Assembly (NCBI GenBank): GCA_036490515.1
Contig: DASXDU010000013.1
Coordinates: 1 to 64,000, forward strand
DNA length: 64,000 nucleotides
Reading direction: 5' to 3'
From: Palsa-1150 sp036490515
GTDB lineage: Bacteria; Myxococcota_A; Polyangia; Polyangiales; Polyangiaceae
Shown here in pieces: positions 7,389 through 15,692 of the stretch (the first letter of the stretch is position 1; every line of letters starts with the position of its first letter). The notes under the pieces were generated by a model, which saw only the letters and a list, made by a program, of their open reading frames with translations, was not told the origin of the DNA and did not search any database. The position numbers and the translations under genes were made by a program.

Positions 7389-9295
7389 AAGCGCGCCGTG
7401 AGCTCCAGGCGCGCTCCCTCGAAGGCGGGGAAGAAGCGGCAGATGCCGCTGGCGCAGCGGAAGGCGGCGCGCTGCTCACCGACGAAGAGGCGCACGCTGG
7501 AGCCGCCCGGGATGCGGTAGAGGACCGACCCGTTGAAGTAGAGGAGCGGCTGGCCGGTGAGCGTCGTGTACTCGAAGCCCTGCGTGACGGCCCACTTCGG
7601 GGCCATGCGGAGGGCGACCGTGTTCTCGCCCTCGTACCACCAGGCTGGCGTGCGGTCGTCGGAGCCGAGGTTGAAGTCCTGCTCCTTGCGGTGGCGGTGG
7701 CGGCCCTGCACCTCGATCGACCACGGGCCGCCCAGGTACTTCGCGAACGAGTACTCGAGGTGGTGCTCGCGGTACTGCACGACGTCGTCGCGGCGCGTGT
7801 CGTCGCGCGCTCCGCCCGAGACGTACACGTGGCTCCGCGCGTCGTCGAACGTGTACTCGACGCCGCCGATGCCGTCGGCGACGACGTCCTCTACCGACGC
7901 GGGCGCGATGCCCGTCGAGGTGATCGTGCGCCCGAGCGCGTCGCAGCTCCCGTTCGGCTGCTCGGTCTGCGAGTACGCGAAGACGCCCTGCCCGTAGACG
8001 AGGAGCGACCGCGAGACGTTCACGTCCTCGCGCAGGCGCCCGCCCTCCACGCACGCGTTGAAGTCGCCGACGCCCTCGGCGTCGAGCATCGTGAAGGACT
8101 CGGCCGGCGGCAGGAACGAGTAGCCGACGATGGAGAGCTCGGGGGCCTGCTGCGCGACCGACGCGGCGACGGTCGTGAAGTTCCGGTTGCTCTTGAGCTC
8201 GAGCGTCGTGGCCGTGGGGCCGGCGTCGAAGGAGAGCGCCGCGTAGAGGGCGTTGCCGTCGGGAGGGGCGCCTCCCCCGAGCGTGCCCACGCCGGCGGCG
8301 ACGGGCTCCTGCCGCTGCTGCACGGCGGCCTCGAGGTAGAGCTTTCCGTGTCCGCCGAAGCTCGGGATCTCGAGCGACTGGCCCGCCATCGTGATGTCGC
8401 GCGCGCGGAGGCCCCGCGGCGTCGGGTTGAGCGACGCGAGCCACACGTCGGTGTCCTGTGCGTTGCACGTGCCGGTCGCGAAGGTGTCCGCCTCGGGGCT
8501 CGTGGCGAGCGAGTCGCCCACGGTGCCCCCCGGCTGCAGGGCGAACGGCGCGCACCGCGTGAAGCGCACGAAGTGCGTCGAGAGGGTCACGGGGAGGCCG
8601 CGGCCCGCCTGGAGATCGAGGCCCACGACGCGATCGCTCCCGAAGACGGGCTGGCGCGGATCGCTCGTCACGAAGAGCGCCCTGCCGGTCGCCTCGTCGA
8701 CGCGCGTCGGGTTGGCGAGGCCTGCGATGGCCGTCACCGCGAAGGGGTCGGCGTTCACCTGCACCTTGCCGCCGCGGACGGTCGTGTCGATCCCGAGCTC
8801 GTCCACCTTGCGCATCGAGAGCGTGAGCCCTCGCCCGAACTGCACGTACGAGTCGCCGGCGGTCACCTCGACAGTGCGCGTCGCGTACGTCGCCCAGAGC
8901 TTCGCCGGATAGACGGCGTCCCGGAACCGCGAAGGATCGTCGGCGCGAACGATCGTCGCGTAGGCGGGGTAGTCCCGCCTGTAGAGCGCGTCGTCCGCGG
9001 GTCGCCGCCAGTACACCGACGAATCGAGGCGAAGGCCCGCCGTCCAGTGCTGCCAGCGGAGCGCGGCGTCGGTGCGGTTGATCCACTCGCCCCACCCGCT
9101 GTCCTCGACGGTCACGACGCCGGGCGCCGCCTGGTTCGAGGGCGTCCGCGGATCGAAGTGCTGCGCGACCACGGTCGTCTCGGTCACGTCGAGGACGACG
9201 GGCGCCCCGCCGGCGTTCCCGACGTCCGCGGCGAGGGCGTCGCCCGCGACCAGCACCGCGATCGTGCCCAGCGCGGCGCAGACGGTGCGGATCAC
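7385..9295 (-). CDS. Putative outer-membrane beta-barrel protein (DUF6029-like)
   Basis: Predicted exported protein of 636 residues. A signal peptide (MIRTVCAALGTIAVLVAGDALA) is followed by alternating amphipathic strands rich in Tyr, Trp and Gly, and the last residue is Phe (ELTARF), the classic outer-membrane beta-barrel ending. Segments such as YVQFGRGLTLSMRK and YVSGGARDDTRRDD look like strand-loop units. Resemblance to DUF6029-type proteins is my impression from pattern, not a search. The GTG start overlaps the stop of the upstream thioredoxin lipoprotein (GTGA), and it is the last gene of a three-gene operon with two redox lipoproteins, which suggests a joint envelope function. Substrate or partner is unknown. 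Confidence 0.7.
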   Translation of the reverse strand: MIRTVCAALGTIAVLVAGDALAADVGNAGGAPVVLDVTETTVVAQHFDPRTPSNQAAPGVVTVEDSGWGEWINRTDAALRWQHWTAGLRLDSSVYWRRPADDALYRRDYPAYATIVRADDPSRFRDAVYPAKLWATYATRTVEVTAGDSYVQFGRGLTLSMRKVDELGIDTTVRGGKVQVNADPFAVTAIAGLANPTRVDEATGRALFVTSDPRQPVFGSDRVVGLDLQAGRGLPVTLSTHFVRFTRCAPFALQPGGTVGDSLATSPEADTFATGTCNAQDTDVWLASLNPTPRGLRARDITMAGQSLEIPSFGGHGKLYLEAAVQQRQEPVAAGVGTLGGGAPPDGNALYAALSFDAGPTATTLELKSNRNFTTVAASVAQQAPELSIVGYSFLPPAESFTMLDAEGVGDFNACVEGGRLREDVNVSRSLLVYGQGVFAYSQTEQPNGSCDALGRTITSTGIAPASVEDVVADGIGGVEYTFDDARSHVYVSGGARDDTRRDDVVQYREHHLEYSFAKYLGGPWSIEVQGRHRHRKEQDFNLGSDDRTPAWWYEGENTVALRMAPKWAVTQGFEYTTLTGQPLLYFNGSVLYRIPGGSSVRLFVGEQRAAFRCASGICRFFPAFEGARLELTARF

Positions 9296-9924
9296 GGCTC
9301 GGGCGGGGCCGCTGCGAGCGCCTTGTCGACGTCGGCCTCGAGGAGCGTCTCGTCTCCGGGCGCGTACCCCTCGCGCACCGCGACGATGCGCCCTCCCCGG
9401 TCGACCAGGACGCTCAGCGGCATCGATCGACGCGGATCGTAGAGCGACGCGATGCGCGAGTCGTCGTCGGTCACGACGGGGAAGGGCACGTCGAAGCGCT
9501 TCACGAACGCGGGGACGTCGGCCACCGTCTCGGGCCCGTCCATCGCGACGCCGACGACGAGGAGGCCCTTCGAGCGCTCCACCTTGTACATCGTACCGAG
9601 GTGCGGGAACTCCGCCTTGCAGGGCTCGCAGAAGGTCGCCCAGAAGTCGAGGAGCACCACCTCCTTGCCGAGGTGGTCGCTCAGGCGGAACGTGTTGCCC
9701 GCGATGTCGCGCGCCGTGAAGTCCGGGGCGAGCGTGCCCGCAACGGTACCGCCTCCTCCGGTCGCCTCGGGCGTGGGCCCCGAGGTCGGCGTGCTGCCGC
9801 AGGCGGAGAGCGCCGTGCATGCGACGAGCGCCGTACACGCGACGAGCGCGGCTCGCGCGATCGGCCTCCGGGCGACGGGCGATGCGCGACTGACCACGGC
9901 CCGGCCGCTCCTCCTCTGCCCCAT
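9292..9924 (-). CDS. TlpA/ResA-like thioredoxin-fold lipoprotein
   Basis: Membrane-anchored thiol-disulfide protein of about 210 residues. The lipobox is LSAC at about residues 40-43, followed by a Thr/Pro/Gly linker and an AhpC/TSA-Redoxin domain starting APDFTARDIAGN. The active site is WATFCEPC with a CxxC pair, and cis-Pro is in SMPLSVLVD. Proteins of this class reduce or oxidise disulfides outside the cytoplasm, for example during cytochrome c maturation. The ATG overlaps the upstream stop (TGATG); a GTG one codon earlier is an alternative. It lies between another thioredoxin-like lipoprotein and an outer-membrane protein, so it probably serves the same envelope pathway. Confidence 0.87.
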   Translation of the reverse strand: MGQRRSGRAVVSRASPVARRPIARAALVACTALVACTALSACGSTPTSGPTPEATGGGGTVAGTLAPDFTARDIAGNTFRLSDHLGKEVVLLDFWATFCEPCKAEFPHLGTMYKVERSKGLLVVGVAMDGPETVADVPAFVKRFDVPFPVVTDDDSRIASLYDPRRSMPLSVLVDRGGRIVAVREGYAPGDETLLEADVDKALAAAPPEP

Positions 9925-10652
9925 CACTCGCAGTTCGCCGACGCAGGGATCGGGTAGCTCGGATCGGCCGGGAGCACCGACGTCGTGATCGCGCCCGCCA
10001 CGTCACCCGACCAGCCCTCGTTCGAGTCCACGATCTCCATCGTGCGCGGATCGATGTCCGCGTTCCAGGGGATCGCCGCCGCCGGGAAGAACCCGCCGAG
10101 GTTCTGGAGCCCCGGGTCGAGCATCTCCGGGAAGTTCGAGCCGTGGTTCTCGACCCAGTGGCCGAGATCACCGAGCGTCGCGGGCACGCCTTCGGTGGGA
10201 CCGTCGTCGAGCGCCTGGAGGACGACGATGCCCTGGGCGACGAGCTGCGCGTTCGCCGCGACGACCGCGTCCGTCTCCTCGTTGCAGGCCTCGCACCACA
10301 CGCCGGCCACGCTCAGGTGGATCATCTTGGTTCGCTTGCCGCAGGGGTCGTAGTAGTCGGCGAGCGAGATCGTCGACGGAGACGAGGGTACCGCACCGTT
10401 GCCCGTCAGCGCCGGGTAACCGACGAACGCGAAGTTCTGGATGACGCTGCCGGGCGTGCTGCCGCTTCGCGCCGTCCTCCCGTAGCCCGAGGCGGGCGAG
10501 GGATACGGGACGCCGTCGGGGTTCGTGGCGGAACCGGTGACCGCGGTCGTCGCGTCGGGGGGTGCGCTGCCGCAGGCGGTGATGCTCGCGAGCGCGAGGC
10601 CGACCGTTGCGATCCCTGTCGCGATCCCTGCCGCGAGCGTGCCCCTGGTCAT
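9924..10652 (-). CDS. Thioredoxin-like lipoprotein with WCEAC site
   Basis: Exported lipoprotein of 242 residues. Signal peptide plus lipobox (ITACGS, Cys about residue 28), an Asp/Pro-rich linker, then a thioredoxin-like fold in which VAGVWCEACNEET gives a CxxC motif. A second Cys pair is missing, but one Cys lies in DYYDPCGKR and one at the extreme C terminus (ANCE). This mirrors the family of myxobacterial redoxin lipoproteins with a long inserted segment (WVENHGSNFPEMLDPG). Start chosen at the ATG at 10652 because GAGGAAG lies 6 bases upstream; a longer frame lacks a site. First gene of the operon with the TlpA-like and barrel genes. Confidence 0.8.
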   Translation of the reverse strand: MTRGTLAAGIATGIATVGLALASITACGSAPPDATTAVTGSATNPDGVPYPSPASGYGRTARSGSTPGSVIQNFAFVGYPALTGNGAVPSSPSTISLADYYDPCGKRTKMIHLSVAGVWCEACNEETDAVVAANAQLVAQGIVVLQALDDGPTEGVPATLGDLGHWVENHGSNFPEMLDPGLQNLGGFFPAAAIPWNADIDPRTMEIVDSNEGWSGDVAGAITTSVLPADPSYPIPASANCE

Positions 10653-10724
10653 CGCCGCTTCCTCGGGAGCGGCAGATAGCAAGGAGCCTGCCGCGAGGAG
10701 TCGCGCCGTGCTGCGCGGAGGATC

Positions 10725-13397
10725 TCAGGGATCGACGCGCCGCCTGGATCGGCGGCGGACCAGGGAGGTGATGCCGAGAGCGAGCACCGCGAGGAGAGAC
10801 GGCACCTGCGCCGCGTCGCCGACGAGCGCGCATCCGCAGCCCCCGCTGGAGCCGCCCGGCTGATCGCCGTTGCCGCTGGACCCGCCGTCGCCGTGGCCAC
10901 CGTCCGCGCCACCCGAGCCGCTACCGCTCGACGACCCACCGGCGCCACTGCTCGAACCACCGGAGCCCGAGCTCGAGCCGCTCCCGCTGCCGCTCCCCGA
11001 GCTGCTGCCCGTGCCGCCGTCGTCGCCGCCGCCCGGCGGAGGGTTACCCGAGGGCACGTCCGTGGAGTCGGTCGGCGTGCAGCCGCTGGCGGCCGTGGCG
11101 ATCTGGAACATCAGCGGGTGGCCGGTGAAGCCCTTGCCGCTGCCGGCCGTGATCGTGACGACACACCGGCCGCCCTGCGCGGCTGCGGTGACCGACGACG
11201 TCCCGTCGCTCGCCTCGGGAGCGTCGTAGACGATGTGCCGCCCCGCGGAAGCTCCGGGGACTCCGTACGTCATCGTCGAGGGCGACGCGCCGTCCTGGGC
11301 GCTCGAGGCGACGACGTACGACTGCTTGCCCGAGCGGAAGACGCTCGCGCCGAGGATGCCGCCGTTCTGTTTGCCAGGGTCCACGGTGGTGTCGTTCATC
11401 GAGTCGACCGTCGCCTGCGCCTCGCTCGCGCCGAGGCCGTCGATGACGTGGACGGCGACGGCCCAGGGCCCGGGGACGGTCACCTGGTACTCGTCGACGG
11501 CGAAGCGCCCGACGTCGCAGGTGCCGCACGGGTAGTTGCACGAGAGCTGGCAGCACGAGTCGGTCGTGTTCGTGCTGCAGTCGGTGGGCGTCTTCAGCGC
11601 CGGGGTGCCGCCGGAGAGGTACGCGGCGTGAATGGCGATCTGCGAGCCGTCGACGGTGCCCGTGGCGACGCTGCCCGCGAGCTTCAGCCCGCCGCCGCCG
11701 GTGTTCGTGTGGAACTGCACGCGCATCGCGAGCGACGCGCCGGCCGTGTGCACGCGATCGATCGTGACGACCTCGCCCTCGGGGAGCATGGTCCACTCGC
11801 GGTGGGCGTAGGGGACGTCGCTCGGCGTGCTGCTGAAGATGAACGCGTTCGCGAAGTCGCTGCGCGCCGCGTACGTCGCGTCCGAGGTGCCGCGCGCCCA
11901 GGGCAGGTCGGCGGTGCTCCACGGCGTCTGGCTCTCGGCGTAGTTGTCCTTGACGACGTTCGAGTCGGCGCTGACGGCGTTCGAGTTGAGCGTGCCGGGC
12001 ATGCCGTACGGCGCGGGGTCCACGACGAGGTCGTCCGCGCCGCGGCTGAAGGTGAAGTTCGACGCGACGAAGTGCTGGTGGTCGCTGTTGACCTGCGGGG
12101 GCGACGCGAAGAAGCCCCAGAAGGCCGTCGGCGACCACGCGGTGCGGGCGTACATCTCGCGGACGCCGCGCGCGAGGTACCAGGGAGCCGGAGCGGGGCT
12201 CTGCGCGGTGTAGTCGGCGGCCGTGACCGCGCGCGTCTCGGCGATGGCGTTGTAGACGTAGCCGCCGGCGGAGAGGCCCTCGGCGGTCTTGGCGAAGGCG
12301 GCCCACGACGCGGAGGCGTCGGCCGACGGGCCGAGCAGGACGGCGTCGAGCTGGTTGGGCTCGACGGTGCGGTTGGGCGTGGGGACGTCGCAGTCGCCAT
12401 CGCCGCAGTACTCGAACTGCTTGGAGGGCAGCGTGGCGTGGAGGTTGCGCAGGACGAGCGACGAGGCCCAGTCGTCCATCGGCGGGAGCGATGCGCCGTT
12501 GTCCTCGAGGGCGCGCGTCGCCGCAGCGTACTCGAGGACGCTGAGCGCGCCGTACTCCCAGCCTTCGCCCCAGCCGCCGCCCACCATCACGCCCGGCGAT
12601 CCACCGGGACCGCTGCCCGACTCGCCCGCGAGGCCCGTTCCGACGAGGAGCTTGCCGAAGTCGGTGTCGAGGGCTTCGGTCCAGAGGTGCCCGTCGCTCC
12701 CCTGGTCGGTGCCGATGGCGATCGCGCCGAGCGTCTTCGCGATGATGTACCCGGCGTTGTAGTTCGCGCCGGCCTCGTCGTGGTGGTAGCCGTAGCCCGT
12801 GTAGAAGTCGTTCCACGCGGTCAGGCACATGACGGTCTGCGCCTGGAGGCCGGCGTCGACGCCGCTCGCGGAGTAGAGCCAGTCGTAGGTGAGGGCGACG
12901 TCGGGGCCGTACCAGCGCATCGGGTAGTCGGTGTCGTGCGTGATGGTGAGGATGATGGGCGGCGCCGACCCGCTCCCGGACTGCGCCCAGGTCTGCCAGT
13001 TCGTGCTGGCCGTCGCGACGCACCCCTTGCCGTCGCCGATCGTCTGGTCGTCGTTCAGCGACGCCTTCCAGTAGAGGAGCGCCTGCGTGAGGAACGCGCT
13101 GTTCTTCGTCGCGACGTACGCGAACGCGCAGGCGACCGCCGACTGCGGCCAGTAGTTGCCGTCCGCGCCGCCGCGCGCCGAGTAGTCGTTCGGGTTGTCG
13201 ATCGTGTCCTGGCACTGCGCGACCAGGCCCGCGGCGGCGGTCCCCTTCTTCCCGGCGTTCGTCTGGTAGGCCGTGAGCTGCGAGGCGCTCATGAAGAGCC
13301 GCGGATGGCTCCCGGAAGGCGTCGGCGGGTCCGCATGCGCGATTCCCGCGACCGCCACCATCCCCCCCACCAAGGACACCATGATCGGACGCTTCAT
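10725..13397 (-). CDS. Secreted heparinase/alginate-lyase-like protein with MYXO-CTERM anchor
   Basis: Cell-envelope protein of 890 residues. N-terminal signal peptide (MKRPIMVSLVGGMVAVAGIAHA), then HPRLFMSASQL and an alpha-helical toroid-like region of the kind that opens polysaccharide lyases, then a beta-sandwich-like region (about residues 480-760) resembling heparinase II/III C domains. It ends with a Ser/Gly low-complexity stalk, a GGCGC motif, a hydrophobic helix (LLAVLALGITSLV) and RRRSRRR: the MYXO-CTERM sorting signal that directs processing and surface attachment in Myxococcota. A Cys cluster (CCQLSCNYPCGTC) at about 640-655 may form disulfides. Start at 13397 fits the signal peptide. 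Enzyme activity and polymer substrate are inferred from fold resemblance only. Confidence 0.75.
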   Translation of the reverse strand: MKRPIMVSLVGGMVAVAGIAHADPPTPSGSHPRLFMSASQLTAYQTNAGKKGTAAAGLVAQCQDTIDNPNDYSARGGADGNYWPQSAVACAFAYVATKNSAFLTQALLYWKASLNDDQTIGDGKGCVATASTNWQTWAQSGSGSAPPIILTITHDTDYPMRWYGPDVALTYDWLYSASGVDAGLQAQTVMCLTAWNDFYTGYGYHHDEAGANYNAGYIIAKTLGAIAIGTDQGSDGHLWTEALDTDFGKLLVGTGLAGESGSGPGGSPGVMVGGGWGEGWEYGALSVLEYAAATRALEDNGASLPPMDDWASSLVLRNLHATLPSKQFEYCGDGDCDVPTPNRTVEPNQLDAVLLGPSADASASWAAFAKTAEGLSAGGYVYNAIAETRAVTAADYTAQSPAPAPWYLARGVREMYARTAWSPTAFWGFFASPPQVNSDHQHFVASNFTFSRGADDLVVDPAPYGMPGTLNSNAVSADSNVVKDNYAESQTPWSTADLPWARGTSDATYAARSDFANAFIFSSTPSDVPYAHREWTMLPEGEVVTIDRVHTAGASLAMRVQFHTNTGGGGLKLAGSVATGTVDGSQIAIHAAYLSGGTPALKTPTDCSTNTTDSCCQLSCNYPCGTCDVGRFAVDEYQVTVPGPWAVAVHVIDGLGASEAQATVDSMNDTTVDPGKQNGGILGASVFRSGKQSYVVASSAQDGASPSTMTYGVPGASAGRHIVYDAPEASDGTSSVTAAAQGGRCVVTITAGSGKGFTGHPLMFQIATAASGCTPTDSTDVPSGNPPPGGGDDGGTGSSSGSGSGSGSSSGSGGSSSGAGGSSSGSGSGGADGGHGDGGSSGNGDQPGGSSGGCGCALVGDAAQVPSLLAVLALGITSLVRRRSRRRVDP

Positions 13398-13705
13398 CAC
13401 CCGCACTCTCTTACAAACCGTGGACCAGGAGAGGAGAGAACAGGAAGAGGGAAGACGGGAAGCAGCGAGTTGGGTGCTCACCCGGGGGACGGGGACGAAA
13501 CCGGCACCGGGCGCCGCGATTTCACCGTGATCGAATCGATCATCCCCGATCGACGGGATCAGGGGCGAGGGTTTCTTTCGAGGTCGATGTGGGAGCTGCC
13601 TCCACGTGCGAGGCGGACAGGGAGAGGTCGGGGTCGAACTCGGGCGCGCGTACGGCGACGTCCATCGGCCGCCGAACGCAGCGTGACCTTGGTAGCATTG
13701 CCCGG
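13398..13705. other. Divergent intergenic region with a 15-base palindrome
   Basis: This 308-base gap separates the start codons of two divergent exported-protein genes and should hold both promoters. The clearest element is TGATCGA-A-TCGATCA (13528-13542), a perfect palindrome that could be an operator. At 13436-13462 there is an AACAGGAAG...GAAG stretch faintly similar to the dispersed repeat at 42112. No reliable -35/-10 pair or gene is visible. Confidence 0.4.
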
Positions 13706-15652
13706 ATGCGATCCGTGCCGCGCGCGCCCGTCGCGCTCCTCGCGCTCCTCACGACCCTCCCCTGCATCGCCTGCGGGGCTTCGACGCCCACCATGGCGCC
13801 CGCCGTCCCTGCGCCTCCTCCCACGGCCTCGGTCGCGACGTCCCCGCCGCTCGCCGCCCCGGACATGTCGCCCGTGCCCGAGCCCGACGTCCTGCAGGTC
13901 ACAGTCCACTTCGCGCACCCCAAGGCCACGTTCGACCAGGTGTCCACGTTCCTCAAACCGCTCGCCGCGATCCTGGGCAAGAGCCCCGACGTCGACCTCG
14001 AGACCCTCATCGACAAGGCCGCCGGCGCGCACCTCGGGGCGCTCGTCGACCTCGACAAACCCCTCGACGTCGCGATGTCGGACTTCGACGACGACGGGGA
14101 CCCTACGGTGGTCGCCTCGGCGATCCTCGACGACGCGGACGCGGCTCGCCCCATGCTCGAGCGGGAGTACGTGTGGACCACGACAGGCCTCGGCACGGCG
14201 CGCCTCGACCTGCGGCCCGACGTGGCGGCGGGGGGCGACACCAAGCCGTGCATGATCTACCCGGCGGCCGGCAAGAGCTCGCGCATCGTGTGCGCCGAGA
14301 CGCCCAAGGCCCTCGAGGCGATGGGGCCCTACGTCGCGCGCACGATGAGCAAGCTCGCGGGCCAGGACGACGTGCGCGTCGAGGTCTTCGTGAAGCACCT
14401 CGCGGCCGCGAAGAAGGCCGTCGCCGAGGGCCTCGCGTCGGGCGGCGCCGACCAGGACGCGGGCGAGAAGCTCCTCCACGAGATCGCGGGCAAGCTGCCC
14501 GACGACGTGGGGAGGGTGATCTTCGAGGGGAGCTTCGACGGCAAGACGGTCGACGCTCGCTTCACGACGCGCTTCGTGTCGGCTGCGTCGCCGCTCACCC
14601 GGGCGCTCGTGGGGCTCGGCGCGCCGGGCGCGCCTCCCGCGGTGTTCGAGCGCCTCCCGCACGACGCGTTCGCGGCGTGGTACGGACGCGGGACGTCGCA
14701 GGCCGACGTGGAGCCGCTCGCGCATCTTCTCTTCGACGGGCTGCGCGACTGGGTGGTGGAAGACGGCTACACGGAGGCTGCCGCCGATTCGGCGGTGGCC
14801 CCGCTTCGCAAGGTCTTCTTCACGGGGCATGCGTGGGCCGTCGCCCTCGGCGACCCGGCCGACCGGGCGCGCACCGCGCTCGACGCGTACGTCGACGGCG
14901 GGAAGACGACGCCCGCGGCGCGCGCGAAGGCCTCCACGGGCAGTCGCGGGTGGTTCGTCGCGGGCCTCGAGGAAGCGCCCGACGTCTGGATCGACGCATG
15001 GCGCGCCTTCGTGAGGGCGGACGCGCTGCGTCCCACGCACAAGCCCAGCACCAAGCACGAGGCGCCGAAGGAGAATACGCACTTCTTCGTCACGCCCGTG
15101 CCCGCGAGCCTCCAGCTCCCGGCCGGGACGCTCCACGTCGAGGCGCGCGCGACGCAGAACCCCGCGTGGCTGGCCGCCCACCACGGGTGGAAGACCGCGC
15201 CGGGCGACTCGTACCTCCCGCACACGCAGCACTTCTTCGTCGTCCCCGACGGCACGAGGACGTGGATCGCCTCGGCGGAGGATCCGGCGCTCGCCGCTGC
15301 GCAGGCGCGCGCAGCGCTCGCAGGGGCGCCGGCGGCGACGATGGCGTCGCGCACCGACGTCGACGCGCTCCGCAAGTCGCCCGCGAGCCAGGGCGGGTTC
15401 CTCTCCGTCGCCGCCATCGCGAGCTGGTGGGCGAGCGAATCGACCGACCACGGCCTGAAGAAGGCGCACGACTCGCTGAGCGGCCTGGCGGGGCTCACGA
15501 ACGCGGGGATGACGCCCGTGCCGCTGTCGATCACGGCCGCTCCGGCGGCCGGGGGAGCGGCGGCCGGTGGGGACGTCTCGGTGCGGTTCGTGTTCCCGGT
15601 GATGGTCGCCGCCGAGGTCGCGGCGTCGCCAAAGCCGATCTTCGAGTTCTAG
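13706..15652 (+). CDS. Large hypothetical lipoprotein
   Basis: A 648-residue exported protein of unknown function. MRSVPRAPVALLALLTTLPCIAC gives a signal peptide with Cys at about 23 as lipidation site, followed by a Pro/Ala/Thr linker to about residue 55. The rest is a soluble, mixed alpha/beta body that may contain two similar halves (each with a long Ala/Lys-rich helix followed by strands such as VRVEVFVKHLAAAK and TRTWIASAEDPALAAA). The overall look, including the final FVFPVMV strand, recalls myxobacterial proteins resembling DUF3352-type domains, and the shorter protein at 37846 has related phrases, but I cannot prove homology. The ATG at 13706 is chosen because the signal peptide begins there. 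Confidence 0.65.
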   Translation: MRSVPRAPVALLALLTTLPCIACGASTPTMAPAVPAPPPTASVATSPPLAAPDMSPVPEPDVLQVTVHFAHPKATFDQVSTFLKPLAAILGKSPDVDLETLIDKAAGAHLGALVDLDKPLDVAMSDFDDDGDPTVVASAILDDADAARPMLEREYVWTTTGLGTARLDLRPDVAAGGDTKPCMIYPAAGKSSRIVCAETPKALEAMGPYVARTMSKLAGQDDVRVEVFVKHLAAAKKAVAEGLASGGADQDAGEKLLHEIAGKLPDDVGRVIFEGSFDGKTVDARFTTRFVSAASPLTRALVGLGAPGAPPAVFERLPHDAFAAWYGRGTSQADVEPLAHLLFDGLRDWVVEDGYTEAAADSAVAPLRKVFFTGHAWAVALGDPADRARTALDAYVDGGKTTPAARAKASTGSRGWFVAGLEEAPDVWIDAWRAFVRADALRPTHKPSTKHEAPKENTHFFVTPVPASLQLPAGTLHVEARATQNPAWLAAHHGWKTAPGDSYLPHTQHFFVVPDGTRTWIASAEDPALAAAQARAALAGAPAATMASRTDVDALRKSPASQGGFLSVAAIASWWASESTDHGLKKAHDSLSGLAGLTNAGMTPVPLSITAAPAAGGAAAGGDVSVRFVFPVMVAAEVAASPKPIFEF

Positions 15653-15692
15653 ATTCCCCCTCGGCGATCTCGGTCACGAGCCCCGGCGCATC

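Noticed and set aside
13436..13462. Possible third copy of the dispersed repeat
   Set aside because: Only AACAGGAAG and scattered GAAG units match, with gaps; the hairpin block and second motif are absent.
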